Shown: one piece after another, positions 18,348 to 27,739 of the stretch
Layout of the letters: every line of letters starts with the position of its first letter
Numbering within the stretch: the first letter of the stretch is position 1
The notes under the pieces: generated by a model
The model's database searches: none
The model's input: the letters and a program-made list of their open reading frames with translations, nothing else
What the model was told of the DNA's origin: nothing
Origin: Clostridium gallinarum
GTDB lineage: Bacteria > Bacillota > Clostridia > Clostridiales > Clostridiaceae
DNA length: 40,698 bases
Direction of reading: 5' to 3'
NCBI RefSeq assembly: GCF_014836325.1
Contig: NZ_JACSQZ010000029.1
Coordinates: 1 to 40,698, forward strand
Position numbers and translations under genes: made by a program

Positions 18348-20183
18348 TTATTTACTACCTTTTTTGTTAAGTTTATATATCATAGCTAATACTTCTGCTA
18401 CTGCTTGATACATATCTTGTGGAATTTCTTTATCTATATCTACCGTTTCATATATCATTCTAGCTAAAGGTTTATTTTCTATTATTGGAACCTTTGATTC
18501 TAAGGCCTTTTCCTTTATCTTTATAGCAATACTATCTGCTCCTTTAGCTACAACCTTAGGAGCTTCCGATTCGCCTTCTATATATTTAATAGCAATAGCT
18601 AAATGAGTTGGATTTGTAATAACTACAGTAGCATCACCAACTGATTCCATCATTCTTCTCTGTGACATTTCTCTTTGTTTTTGTTTTATTTTAGATTTTA
18701 TTTGAGGATCTCCCTCCATTTGCTTATATTCTTCTTTAATTTCTTGCTTTGTCATTCTAATATCCTTTTGAAATAATATATATTGAATTACATAATCTAT
18801 AATTGCTATAACTACTAAAAGTATGCATACTTTAGTAAAAATCCCTACCAGTAATGATTTCACTTCAATTCCTAAAGATGGTAAATAGATGTTTCCAACT
18901 TGCATTATTTTATCAAAATTATCTTTTACATAAGAATATGCAATATATATAACTATAGAAATTAAAATCAAGTTTTTAAAAAGCTCAACTAAAGCTTTTT
19001 TAGAAAACATATTTTTAAATCCATTAATAGGATTTAATTTCCCAAAGGATGGCTTTATTGCATCTTTAACAACTAAAAAACCTGATTGAATCAAGCTAGC
19101 TACTACCCCAGCTACCATTATAGGTAATATTATTGGCATTATTGCCATAGCTGCCTTACTTAAAAGTAAAGTATTTATTCCCTTTAAACTATTTTCAGTA
19201 AGCTCCATAGTTCCCATATCACCCAGGAAATAAATTATGTTATTTTTTAATATTGTTACTACAAATCCACTTAAGGTTATTATTACTAATGTTATAACTA
19301 TCATAGTAAGTGCAAGTCCTACATCTTTACTTCTAGGAACTTGACCTTTTTTTCTAGAATCGCTCTTTTTCTTTGGAGTAGCTTCTTCTGTTTTTTCATC
19401 TGCTCCAATTAGAAAAACTAAGGGAACAGTTGTTATTATTTTTCTAAATATATCTGGTAAGTAACTTATGCTACTTATAAATAACTTAAGTATTATTGGT
19501 AAAGATATTGCTACGGCTACAATACCCACTAACATCTTTACTGGCATCCCAAGTATCATAACATTTATTTGAGGTACTGCTCTTGATATTAATCCCATAG
19601 AAATATCTGTTAATATAATTATCAATACTATTGGTATTGCTACTTTCAAACCTATTAAAAAATAGTTTGCAACTATTTCAATTATTGTCATCATATCACC
19701 ATACATTAAGCCTTTTCCCATAGGAAGTGTAATAAAACTTTCTATAAGTGCTTTTATTAGCATATGATGTCCATCTACTATAAAGAAAATTACTAACGCC
19801 ACATAATGGAGTAAATTTCCTGTTATAGTTGTACTTGCCTTACTATTAGGATCCATAGTACTTAACATACTAAGTCCTATATGTACATCTATTAAACTTC
19901 CTGCCATTAATAATATTTCAAAGGCTATATTAGATATTAATCCAAGTACTAATCCATTAGTAACTTCAAAAATCATATAAAGTATCAAATAATAATTACT
20001 TGTAATACCTTCTATACTTGAATAATCTATACCTCCTAATAAAGCAAATGAAAAAATCAAAGAAAACATAGCCTTTAAAGTGTTTGGTGTTCCGCTTGGA
20101 AAAAATATATTTGTAATAATAAAAAATGAAGTTACTCTTAAAAATATAAAAAATAGTGCCAAAAAGTAGGCCGTATCTATCAT
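18348..20183 (-). CDS. fliR-flhB: Fused FliR-FlhB flagellar export protein
   Basis: One 611-aa chain joins two export-gate proteins. Residues 1 to about 255 are FliR (hydrophobic; GLVLGLISNIAFEILLMAG). Residues about 260-611 are FlhB, starting ADEKTEEATPKKKSDSRKKGQ. The FlhB part has four membrane segments and the autocleavage site NPTH at 524-527, followed by the substrate-switch domain. No stop or frameshift lies at the join. The fusion is a known feature of Clostridium. The ATG follows AGGAGGT. Confidence 0.95.
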   Translation of the reverse strand: MIDTAYFLALFFIFLRVTSFFIITNIFFPSGTPNTLKAMFSLIFSFALLGGIDYSSIEGITSNYYLILYMIFEVTNGLVLGLISNIAFEILLMAGSLIDVHIGLSMLSTMDPNSKASTTITGNLLHYVALVIFFIVDGHHMLIKALIESFITLPMGKGLMYGDMMTIIEIVANYFLIGLKVAIPIVLIIILTDISMGLISRAVPQINVMILGMPVKMLVGIVAVAISLPIILKLFISSISYLPDIFRKIITTVPLVFLIGADEKTEEATPKKKSDSRKKGQVPRSKDVGLALTMIVITLVIITLSGFVVTILKNNIIYFLGDMGTMELTENSLKGINTLLLSKAAMAIMPIILPIMVAGVVASLIQSGFLVVKDAIKPSFGKLNPINGFKNMFSKKALVELFKNLILISIVIYIAYSYVKDNFDKIMQVGNIYLPSLGIEVKSLLVGIFTKVCILLVVIAIIDYVIQYILFQKDIRMTKQEIKEEYKQMEGDPQIKSKIKQKQREMSQRRMMESVGDATVVITNPTHLAIAIKYIEGESEAPKVVAKGADSIAIKIKEKALESKVPIIENKPLARMIYETVDIDKEIPQDMYQAVAEVLAMIYKLNKKGSK

Positions 20184-20197
20184 ACTTCACCTACCTC

Positions 20198-20467
20198 CTA
20201 AGTAGATATTTTAATAATTAATTCAAATATTCTTTCTGTAAAACTTACTAAGGTATGTAACATAAAGCTAGCAGTCATTAATCCTACTGCTGCTATACCA
20301 ATAAGTTTAGGTACAAAAGTTAAAGTTTGTTCTTGAATTTGAGTAGTTGCTTGGAAAATACTTATTATTAATCCAATTAAAATCGATACTATTAATATTG
20401 GTCCTGCTATCTTTAATGATGTATATAATGCATCTTTAACAATTCCTATAACTAAATTTTCACTCAT
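20198..20467 (-). CDS. fliQ: Flagellar export protein FliQ
   Basis: An 89-aa two-helix membrane subunit of the export gate, with SLKIAGPILIVSILIGLIISIFQA and a second segment GIAAVGLMTASFMLHTLV. It lies between fliP and fliR-flhB with gaps of 9 and 14 bases, the standard P-Q-R order. Confidence 0.95.
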   Translation of the reverse strand: MSENLVIGIVKDALYTSLKIAGPILIVSILIGLIISIFQATTQIQEQTLTFVPKLIGIAAVGLMTASFMLHTLVSFTERIFELIIKIST

Positions 20468-20476
20468 AACTTTCCC

Positions 20477-21247
20477 CTACCCTCCAAAACTCATTATTAG
20501 GGATTTTACAATTAAATACCATCCATCTACCATTACAAATAATAAAAGCTTAAATGGTAATGCTACCATAACTGGTGGTACCATAAACATACCCATTGAC
20601 ATAAGTACACTTGCTACTACCATATCTATAATTAAAAATGGGAGAAAAAGTAAGAATCCTATTTGAAATGCAGTTTTTAATTCACTAATAGCAAAGGCTG
20701 GTATTACAACTGTTAGTGGTATATTTTCTTTTGTTATTTCAGACTCCTCTAGTTTTGATACTTCTATAAATAACTCTAAATCCTTTTGTCTTGTTTGCCT
20801 TAGCATAAACTCTCTCAATGGTTTACTACCAAATTCCATAGCTTCCTCTTGCGTTATCTCATCATCCATAAATGGTTTAAAAGCTTTATCATTTATTTCT
20901 GAGTAAACTGGCTGCATTATAAAGATAGTTAAGAATAATGCTAGTCCTATTAAAATTTGATTAGGAATTGATTGTTGAGCTCCCAATGCATTTTTTAAAA
21001 AAGAAAACACTATAATTATTCTTGTAAAAGATGTCATCATTATCATTATTGATGGTAATAACGTTAATATAGTCAATACTATTAATAGCTTTATGTTATC
21101 AACATAATTTTGAGGTGAAGTATCTTCTCCACCTACAGAAAAGTTAATGTTAGGTACATTAATAGGCTCTGCACTTACATTTTTACTAAAAGTTAATATT
21201 AACCCTATCATTATAAATGCTATTACCAAATATTTTTTCTTATTCAT
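20477..21247 (-). CDS. fliP: Flagellar export protein FliP
   Basis: Pore subunit of the export gate, 256 aa. It has a cleavable signal peptide (KKKYLVIAFIMIGLILTF to about 27) and the family core SFTRIIIVFSFLKNALGAQQ and PNQILIGLALFLT. The C-terminal membrane hairpin contains SMGMFMVPPVMVALPFKLLLF. It overlaps fliO by 4 bases. Confidence 0.96.
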   Translation of the reverse strand: MNKKKYLVIAFIMIGLILTFSKNVSAEPINVPNINFSVGGEDTSPQNYVDNIKLLIVLTILTLLPSIMIMMTSFTRIIIVFSFLKNALGAQQSIPNQILIGLALFLTIFIMQPVYSEINDKAFKPFMDDEITQEEAMEFGSKPLREFMLRQTRQKDLELFIEVSKLEESEITKENIPLTVVIPAFAISELKTAFQIGFLLFLPFLIIDMVVASVLMSMGMFMVPPVMVALPFKLLLFVMVDGWYLIVKSLIMSFGG

Positions 21248-21627
21248 ACAATCTTCCTCTTAGTTATTTTCTTCTTAAATCTATTTATATTACATTTAAA
21301 CTTATCTAAAATTAAATCATATTGTTGATTTAATCTTTCTTTCTCTTCTTTTTTACCTTCTTCTAATAGATTTATTTCTTCTTCTGTTAAATCATCTAAT
21401 TTTTCCACCTTATTACTTGTTGTACTTAATACATAACCTTTTTTACCAACTTTAACTACTGCTATAGATGAATCTTTAGATATTTGTGTTCTTTCTAAAA
21501 TCTTTATATATTTACCTTCATTTAGCTTATTAAATTTATCTCCACTTAATTTAAATACTAGATACATAAGTGAAAATACAACTAAGAAAGCAAATATTAA
21601 TTTAATTATTAAAAATGCTAATTCCAT
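21244..21627 (-). CDS. fliO: Flagellar biosynthesis protein FliO (FliZ)
   Basis: 127 aa with one N-terminal membrane segment (FLIIKLIFAFLVVFSLMYLVF) and a small cytoplasmic domain typical of FliO (KILERTQISKDSSIAVVKVGKKGYVLSTT). FliO helps the FliP ring assemble. It sits between fliL and fliP as expected. The C-terminal tail is Lys-rich and poorly conserved. Confidence 0.88.
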   Translation of the reverse strand: MELAFLIIKLIFAFLVVFSLMYLVFKLSGDKFNKLNEGKYIKILERTQISKDSSIAVVKVGKKGYVLSTTSNKVEKLDDLTEEEINLLEEGKKEEKERLNQQYDLILDKFKCNINRFKKKITKRKIV

Positions 21628-21644
21628 GCTTCTCTCAACTTTCT

Positions 21645-22094
21645 TTATTGAACTATAATATCGCTTATATAGATATCTTTTAAAACTCCAGTAGTTAATT
21701 TTTGATTAATTCTCGAAATTAACTCACCTTTTAAAATTACTTCATTAGAAGGTTCAAAGTCCTTTGCTTTACAAGATTTTATATAAAATATAGCAACATC
21801 TCTAATAACTACTTTCTTTTCTTCTATTTCCTTTGCTAAATCCTTGTTAGATTTATCATAACTTATAGACATATTAAGTTTTACATATCTTTTTGAGCCT
21901 TCATCACTTAAATTAACAAAAATTTCACCAACTTCTACAAAACTTTCCTGAACAATTACAGGTGAGGATGCTTTATTTTTACTCATAAAGAAGTATGCAC
22001 CACCAAAAGTTCCTGCTCCTACAAATATTAAAAGTAGTAAAACTATTAATATACCATTTTTTCCTTTTTTATTTTCTTTTTTCTCTTCAGCCAC
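21645..22094 (-). CDS. fliL: Flagellar basal-body-associated protein FliL
   Basis: A stator-associated, single-pass membrane protein. I chose the GTG at 22092-22094, 9 bases after AGGAGGG, which gives 149 aa (VAEEKKENKK). An ATG at 22110 is buried in that ribosome site. A basic N-terminus precedes one membrane segment (NGILIVLLLLIFVGAGTFGGAYFF). The periplasmic-type domain with EIFVNLSDEGSKRYVKLNMSISY and a C-terminal LKDIYISDIIVQ follow. It lies directly after motB. Confidence 0.9.
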   Translation of the reverse strand: MAEEKKENKKGKNGILIVLLLLIFVGAGTFGGAYFFMSKNKASSPVIVQESFVEVGEIFVNLSDEGSKRYVKLNMSISYDKSNKDLAKEIEEKKVVIRDVAIFYIKSCKAKDFEPSNEVILKGELISRINQKLTTGVLKDIYISDIIVQ

Positions 22095-22095
22095 T

Positions 22096-22836
22096 TTAAT
22101 TTCCCTCCTCATCAGCCGTCACAATTAAAATATCAACCCTTCTGTTTTTAGCCATATTTTCATATGTATCATTAGGTGCTACTGGCTTAAATTCTCCATA
22201 TCCTGTTGCCGAAAATCTTTTAGCATCTTGACCCATAACTTCGACAAAATATCTTACAACATTAACAGCTCTGTCTGCAGAAAGTTCCCAATTTGAAGGA
22301 AATTTAGATGTATTTATTGCTCTATTATCTGTATGACCTTCAACTAAAACAGGATTATTCATAGATTGAATTACTGATGTTAATTTACTTAATATAGCTT
22401 TACTATCTTCTCTTATATCAGAACTTGAAGTTTCAAATAATATATTATCTCTTAGCTGCATTGCAACGCCTCTTTCATCATCTATAATTTCAACCACATC
22501 TTCTAAGTTATTTTCTTTTACAAATTCTTTTATATTATTGTATAGCTTTTTTTGTTCTGTTAACTCTTCTCCTCCTTGGACAGGATTATCACTTTCCCCT
22601 CCAATTAATGGAACCTCTCCATTATACATATTAAATTCCATAATACTATCACCACTTTGACCATTCATTAAAGAATTAAATGCACCTGCTATACTTTTTG
22701 TTTTTTGTGCATCAACACTAGACATTGAATATAAAAGTACAAAGAAAGTAAGTAATAGAGTTACAGTATCAGCATAAGTAGCTAACCATTCATCACCTTT
22801 TAATCCTCCACCCTTATTTTTTTTATTTCTAGCCAT
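22096..22836 (-). CDS. motB: Flagellar motor protein MotB
   Basis: Stator subunit that anchors the motor to peptidoglycan. The 246-aa protein has one membrane segment (YADTVTLLLTFFVLLYS, 21-37) with the ion-binding Asp at D23, a plug/linker, and an OmpA-like domain with VEGHTDNRAIN and NWELSADRAVNVVRYF. It overlaps motA by a base. The coupling ion cannot be told from sequence alone; the clear MotA/MotB family suggests protons. Confidence 0.95.
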   Translation of the reverse strand: MARNKKNKGGGLKGDEWLATYADTVTLLLTFFVLLYSMSSVDAQKTKSIAGAFNSLMNGQSGDSIMEFNMYNGEVPLIGGESDNPVQGGEELTEQKKLYNNIKEFVKENNLEDVVEIIDDERGVAMQLRDNILFETSSSDIREDSKAILSKLTSVIQSMNNPVLVEGHTDNRAINTSKFPSNWELSADRAVNVVRYFVEVMGQDAKRFSATGYGEFKPVAPNDTYENMAKNRRVDILIVTADEEGN

Positions 22837-23642
22837 TAAATAACAACTCCTTCACCATTCTCAATGCTGTTATTTAAATATTCTAACTTTTCTTTTGGAG
22901 GTAAATAAGTTATTAACTTTTCTTCTACAATTCTTGGATTTACTCCTGATTGTATTGCAAGTATACCCTCAAGCATCATTTCTCTTTCCCCTACTTCTTT
23001 TGCACTTTTTTGCTTTAAATTCGAAGCAATAGGATTGCAAAAAATATTAGCTAAAATTGATCCATAGAAAGTTGTAATTAATGCTTTTCCCATACCTGAT
23101 GCTATATTAGCTACGTCTGTTAAATTAGCAAGCATTTGAATAAGTCCTATTAAAGTTCCAAGCATACCAAAGGCTGGTGCATATGCTCCCCAAGCAAGAT
23201 ATATTCCTGCTCCTCTATCATGCCTATTTTCCATTTCTCCAATTTCTAACTCTAATATTTCTCTAATGGTTTCTGGTTCAATACCATCTATAACCATTTG
23301 TAATCCTTTCTTTAAAAAAGGATCCTCCATATCTGCAATTTCATCTTCTAAGGATAATAATCCTTCTCTTCTAGCTTTTTTAGAAAGATTACTAAACTTA
23401 ACTATTATATCTTTACCTGAGGATTTGTTTTCTTTAAAAGCTTGTATAAATAGCTTACCCATAGTTTTTACTTCATCTACTGAATATGTAATTAATAAAG
23501 CTGATATAGAACCACCTATAGTTATAATTACAGATGATAAATCCCAAAATATCTTAAGACTACTTCCTATAAGCATTCCATAAAGCATTAATACTACACC
23601 CAATATTAAACCAATTGAAGTTAATATATCTGATTTTTTCAT
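22836..23642 (-). CDS. motA: Flagellar motor protein MotA
   Basis: Stator ion-channel subunit, 268 aa. Four membrane segments are visible (about 5-25, 30-50, 150-170, 180-205), with a large cytoplasmic loop (about 60-145). The conserved GAYAPAFGMLGTLIGLIQML segment holds the proline-rich M3 region. The start is ATG after GGGAGG, 16 bases after flbD. Confidence 0.95.
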   Translation of the reverse strand: MKKSDILTSIGLILGVVLMLYGMLIGSSLKIFWDLSSVIITIGGSISALLITYSVDEVKTMGKLFIQAFKENKSSGKDIIVKFSNLSKKARREGLLSLEDEIADMEDPFLKKGLQMVIDGIEPETIREILELEIGEMENRHDRGAGIYLAWGAYAPAFGMLGTLIGLIQMLANLTDVANIASGMGKALITTFYGSILANIFCNPIASNLKQKSAKEVGEREMMLEGILAIQSGVNPRIVEEKLITYLPPKEKLEYLNNSIENGEGVVI

Positions 23643-23658
23643 TTAAAACTGCCTCCCA

Positions 23659-23850
23659 TTATAATCTATAAGTAACAATCTTATTTTTATAACTTATTAC
23701 TTTTTCAATTACCTCTTCTACACTTTCAAGAACTATATATTTTTTTCCATTGGTTAAAGTTATTAAAGTTTCAGGTACCTCTTCAATTTTCTCTATATGA
23801 TCTGCATTTAAGACAAAGTCTTTATTATTCATAGCTGTTAAATCTATCAT
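23659..23850 (-). CDS. flbD: Flagellar protein FlbD (SwrD)
   Basis: A 63-aa protein with the family pattern NADHIEKIEEVPETLITLTNGKKYIVLESVEEVIEKVISY. B. subtilis SwrD raises flagellar torque through the stators. It sits between flgE and motA, as is usual in Firmicutes. Confidence 0.92.
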   Translation of the reverse strand: MIDLTAMNNKDFVLNADHIEKIEEVPETLITLTNGKKYIVLESVEEVIEKVISYKNKIVTYRL

Positions 23851-23880
23851 AATTATCTACCCTCTTTATGTTATATTTAA

Positions 23881-23923
23881 GAGGCTGTCTAATAAAAATA
23901 ATTTATACTAAATAGACAGCCTC
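23881..23923 (-). terminator. Stem-loop between flgE and flbD (possible attenuator)
   Basis: An 11-bp perfect stem (GAGGCTGTCTA with TAGACAGCCTC) closes a 21-base AT-rich loop. It starts 7 bases after the flgE stop. On the minus strand it is followed by TTAAATATAAC, a poor T run, so partial termination or 3'-end protection of flgE mRNA is more likely than full termination. Confidence 0.6.
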
Positions 23924-23929
23924 AAAATT

Positions 23930-26545
23930 CTATCTCTTTAAGTTAATAATATCTTGAAGTATTTCATCACCAGTTGTAATCATCTTTCCTGAAGCTTGGA
24001 AGGCTCTACTTGAAACTATCATATCAGTAAATTGCTCTGATAAATCTACATTAGACATTTCAAGCATTCCTTGAAGGTTATCTCCATAACCTTGAGAATT
24101 ATCATCTGCTAATGTTCCTACTCCACTTTTAATAATAGACTCACCTGAGTTAACAGATGAACTATAAAGATTACCACCTAATTTTGATAAACCTTCTGGA
24201 TTTTTAAATGTAGCCATTGCTATTTGACCAAGTGCTGCAACTCTACCATCTTCTAAAACCCCATTTATTATTCCATTTTTATCTATAGTATAAGTTTTTA
24301 CTTTAAGTTCTGTTTCTGTACCTGGAATCTTAACCTTATCTGGTATTTTTAATGTTTTAAGTTGTCCATCATAAGATTTTAAATCCTTAGTAGCATCAAC
24401 AAAATTTATACTTCCATCTTCAGTTAAACTTTCAATTGGAGTACCACCATAAGTTTCATCTGAAACAACTCCTCCAATTTCCATAGGTTTACCTTCAGCT
24501 GAAACTCCTTGCTCTATTCCCTTTGCCTCTAAAGCTCTAGTTAATGCATCTTGAATATTTTTTGCTGTTATTGCATTCGCTGTTACAAAGTCTCCATTAA
24601 TAGTAATTGTTTTGCTATTAAAACTAATTTCAACTGAAGTTTTAGTTCCTGGAGTAATAGTTCCTAATTGAAATTTATATCCATTTAAAGCTGAACCTTC
24701 ATTAAATGTTAATTCTATTCCAGCAACAGTAACTTTTTCTGGTGCCTTATCTTCTTCTCCCCCGTCAATTTTATCAGAGGTCAATCCTGTATATGACTTA
24801 GAAGTTCCTGATACTTTAACTTTAGGTAATTCTAAAGCATATTGGTCTGCTAAAGCTAAATTTATTTTTTCTTCTAAATCTCTTGCAGATATTTTCTTTG
24901 TGAAATCGCCTGTAATTTTTAATTTACCATCTTCATATTTAACATCTAAACTAGTGGCATTAATATCTGCAATTTCAAATTCCAAATTATTTAACAATTC
25001 ACCAGCTGGAAGCTCAACATTTAACCCTGCTATATTTAAAGCTTTTGGCGAAGTTTCTGTAACACCACCACTTATAATAGCACTCTTACCAACATCTCCG
25101 GTTACTACTTTGTCACCAGTTACTTTCATCTGAGTTTTCTTGCCTTCTGATTTTAATTTATTGTTTATTGCAGTTTTAATAGTATCTGCTGTTAATTTTG
25201 AGTCCTCAGTAAAATCTCCATTAATAATTATACTTCCATTAGTAATTTCTACTGATAACTCCTTATCCTTTCCGTTCTCTCCTATAGAAATTGTATAGTC
25301 ATTTAACTCAGCACCTGGTGAACTTATGCTATCATCTATTTCAAATTTGAATCCTCCAATAGAGTTTTGTTCTACTTTAGCTACTTCATTATTTTTACCA
25401 GAATTATCAGAAGAACCTTTTATATTAGATAAAGTTGCTATACTTCCTGTTACCTTAGCTTCTTGATTAAATCCTACTTCTTTTATTGCATTATTTATTT
25501 CGTCTTGTAAGTCTGATGCATTAAAAGACTTATTTAAAAAGTCACCATTAATAACTATTTTTTTAGTACCAGTTTGAACTTTAACATTTAGCATTTCAGC
25601 ACTTATATCTTTAATTTCAAAACTATATCCATTTAAATTACTACCTTCATCAAATTGAACTGTAAAACCACCAATATTTATAGATTTAGGTGCTAAAGCA
25701 TCTGTACCACCTGCAACTGCACTAGATCCTAATCCTTCAAAGCTTATTGGTTTTCCAGTTACAAATATTTGCTGAGAAATTCCCGCTGATGATAATCCCT
25801 TATTTATTGCAGATTCTACTTGTGCTGTAGTTAATGCTCCAGTATCAGAAAAATCTCCATTTAAAACTATTAATTTTTCAGCACTATTTACTTCTGATGA
25901 AGTTACTGTTCCAGGTCCAATTGCACCTAAAACAACTTTATAACCATTTAATTGTGAGCCTGGTCCAAATCTAAAATTTAATCCTGCTGTATTAACTGTA
26001 TTTGGTGAAAGTCCAGTTGCAAGCTGTGAACTATCATCATTTGTTAACGAATAACCCATAATTCTAAATCCATCACCAGTTAAAAGATTTCCTTGCTCGT
26101 CTAATGTAAAGGATCCATCTCTTGTATACATTATTTCAGTACCAGAATTACTTAATGATTGCTCTGTTATATTATGAGAACCTGCTCTATGGTTTACTTC
26201 TAATGAATTTCCATATATTGATGAACCTTTACTTACCATAAAGAATCCATCTCCATCTATAGATACATCCAGTTGTCTGCCTGTTGGCTGAATAGTACCT
26301 TGAGTCATAACTGAATCTATACTTGCAAGCTGTACTCCAAGACCTACTTGACTAGCATTTATCCCACCTTGATTATTTGATGGTGCCATAGCATCTGAAA
26401 CATTTTGACTAAGCATATCACTAAATCTAGCTCTTGAAGATTTAAATGATGTTGTATTAACATTTGATATATTATTTCCTATAACATCTAATTTTGTTTG
26501 GTTAACTTTCATTCCACTTATTCCGGAATACATTGATCTTAACAT
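23930..26545 (-). CDS. flgE: Flagellar hook protein FlgE, enlarged by internal repeats
   Basis: The hook subunit, secreted by the export gate. The start is the ATG at 26545 (MLRSMYSGISG), 7 bases after GGAGG; a frame extension of 7 codons lies upstream. The N-terminus (LDVIGNNISNVNTTSFKSSR), the FLG_D1 strand (YTRDGSFTLDEQGNL) and the C-terminus (LEMSNVDLSEQFTDMIVSSRAFQASGKMITTGDEIL) are standard. The length of 871 aa is about twice the usual 400-450. The excess is residues 182-703, which form five tandem repeats. No frameshift or stop is seen. Confidence 0.95.
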   Translation of the reverse strand: MLRSMYSGISGMKVNQTKLDVIGNNISNVNTTSFKSSRARFSDMLSQNVSDAMAPSNNQGGINASQVGLGVQLASIDSVMTQGTIQPTGRQLDVSIDGDGFFMVSKGSSIYGNSLEVNHRAGSHNITEQSLSNSGTEIMYTRDGSFTLDEQGNLLTGDGFRIMGYSLTNDDSSQLATGLSPNTVNTAGLNFRFGPGSQLNGYKVVLGAIGPGTVTSSEVNSAEKLIVLNGDFSDTGALTTAQVESAINKGLSSAGISQQIFVTGKPISFEGLGSSAVAGGTDALAPKSINIGGFTVQFDEGSNLNGYSFEIKDISAEMLNVKVQTGTKKIVINGDFLNKSFNASDLQDEINNAIKEVGFNQEAKVTGSIATLSNIKGSSDNSGKNNEVAKVEQNSIGGFKFEIDDSISSPGAELNDYTISIGENGKDKELSVEITNGSIIINGDFTEDSKLTADTIKTAINNKLKSEGKKTQMKVTGDKVVTGDVGKSAIISGGVTETSPKALNIAGLNVELPAGELLNNLEFEIADINATSLDVKYEDGKLKITGDFTKKISARDLEEKINLALADQYALELPKVKVSGTSKSYTGLTSDKIDGGEEDKAPEKVTVAGIELTFNEGSALNGYKFQLGTITPGTKTSVEISFNSKTITINGDFVTANAITAKNIQDALTRALEAKGIEQGVSAEGKPMEIGGVVSDETYGGTPIESLTEDGSINFVDATKDLKSYDGQLKTLKIPDKVKIPGTETELKVKTYTIDKNGIINGVLEDGRVAALGQIAMATFKNPEGLSKLGGNLYSSSVNSGESIIKSGVGTLADDNSQGYGDNLQGMLEMSNVDLSEQFTDMIVSSRAFQASGKMITTGDEILQDIINLKR
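24437..26002 (-). repeat. Five tandem ~105-residue repeats inside FlgE
   Basis: Units start near residues 182, 285, 390, 499 and 601. Each has a GG/AG-hydrophobic strand, then (E)GxxLNGYxxxI, a lysine-rich strand, NGDF or TGDF, then a helix with xxxIxxAINxxL. The NGDF/TGDF motifs begin at 229, 333, 442, 545 and 650, which is 103-109 residues apart. Units are diverged in sequence, so the expansion is old. The helix-plus-IN pattern recalls flagellin/hook IN motifs, but this was not tested. Confidence 0.85.
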
Positions 26546-26619
26546 AAATTGCCTCCAACCCTTCATTTTTTCTTGTATCTGTCGTTCAACAAGAAGTAAG
26601 CCTCCTATATAGGTCCAGC

Positions 26620-27006
26620 TTATAAAATTACTACACTATCTATATTCGTAAAGATATTTTCCTTGGCTCTTTCTTTTTCAACAGCAGTTATTAAAGTTCT
26701 ATTTTCTATACTTGCGACCAAGGCTACATTTTTATATATCATTACAGAATTTTTAGAACCTTTTTCCTCTGCTATCTTAAATCCCTTTCCTATTTCATTC
26801 ATATCAGCTTCAGTAAAATTAATTTCTTTTAGCCTACTAGCTGCATGTTTAGATAAAGTGTAGCTTTCATTATTTTTATTAATTTCATTTTGTAAAATAT
26901 CATTAAAGTTAGTTTTATTATCATTATTTTTATAATTTATATTTTGTTCTGGTAACTGAAAATTACCAATTGGATATGCTTGTCCATTTATAATTCTAAA
27001 GCCCAA
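26620..27006 (-). CDS. Flagellar operon protein (TIGR02530-like)
   Basis: 128 aa, between flgD and flgE. The N-terminus is variable. The conserved C-terminal half reads LSKHAASRLKEINFTEADMNEIGKG and VALVASIENRTLITAVEK, which matches a small family found at this place in Firmicute flagellar operons. Its role is unknown. It starts with TTG, preceded by AGGTGATATT. The family number is from memory. Confidence 0.85.
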   Translation of the reverse strand: MGFRIINGQAYPIGNFQLPEQNINYKNNDNKTNFNDILQNEINKNNESYTLSKHAASRLKEINFTEADMNEIGKGFKIAEEKGSKNSVMIYKNVALVASIENRTLITAVEKERAKENIFTNIDSVVIL

Positions 27007-27026
27007 AATATCACCTGCTTTTTACT

Positions 27027-27728
27027 TTAATTGTCTTCTCCAGTTTCTTTTTTAATTTCATCCTTTGTATTTGCAGCTTTTATTAATTTATCATAAGTAT
27101 ATTCTTGAACTTCATCTGAATCATGTAGCTTAATCTTTATCTTTACTACGCCTTGATCTTTAACAACTCCAAGAACTTCTCCAGTTATATTATTTCCATC
27201 ACTATTTTTTTCACTTAATTCAACATGCTTCCCTATAAATGATGATGCTACTAAAAAAGACATATTCCCATTTATATTATTAATTGCTGGAAGTGAATAA
27301 TCTTGAACATCTAATATAGTTAAAACATCACTAACATCAAAATCTTTATATACATTACTTCCATTTTCATTAACTTCTACAGATATAGTGGTTTTTGAAG
27401 AAGTAGATGTTACAGCTTTTACAACTCCAGTATAATTAGCCCCTTCACTATCAACACTTTTTAATGTTACACCTTTTCCAACTAGTGAGTTATTTGCATA
27501 ACTTGACATAGTATTATTTAAATTACTCATCTGTTCCATTGATACAAACTGAGCCATTTGAGTAATATATTGTGTTGAATCATTATCTCCCATAGGATCC
27601 ATATTAGATAATTCTGCAGATAAAATAGTAAGAAAAGCATTTTTATCCATATCTTCACCAGATTTTATTATTTGAGTTCCTCTGTCTGTAGCAGTTGCAC
27701 CTGTATAGTTATATATTGTAATTGCCAT
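27027..27728 (-). CDS. flgD: Flagellar hook assembly protein FlgD
   Basis: The hook cap scaffold, 233 aa. The N-terminal signature MDKNAFLTILSAELSNMDPMGDNDSTQYITQMAQFVSMEQMSNL is diagnostic. A C-terminal Ig/tudor-like beta region follows (KGVTLKSVDSEGANYTGVV...). It starts with ATG after GGAGGTGAG and follows fliK. Confidence 0.93.
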   Translation of the reverse strand: MAITIYNYTGATATDRGTQIIKSGEDMDKNAFLTILSAELSNMDPMGDNDSTQYITQMAQFVSMEQMSNLNNTMSSYANNSLVGKGVTLKSVDSEGANYTGVVKAVTSTSSKTTISVEVNENGSNVYKDFDVSDVLTILDVQDYSLPAINNINGNMSFLVASSFIGKHVELSEKNSDGNNITGEVLGVVKDQGVVKIKIKLHDSDEVQEYTYDKLIKAANTKDEIKKETGEDN

Positions 27729-27739
27729 TCTCTCACCTC

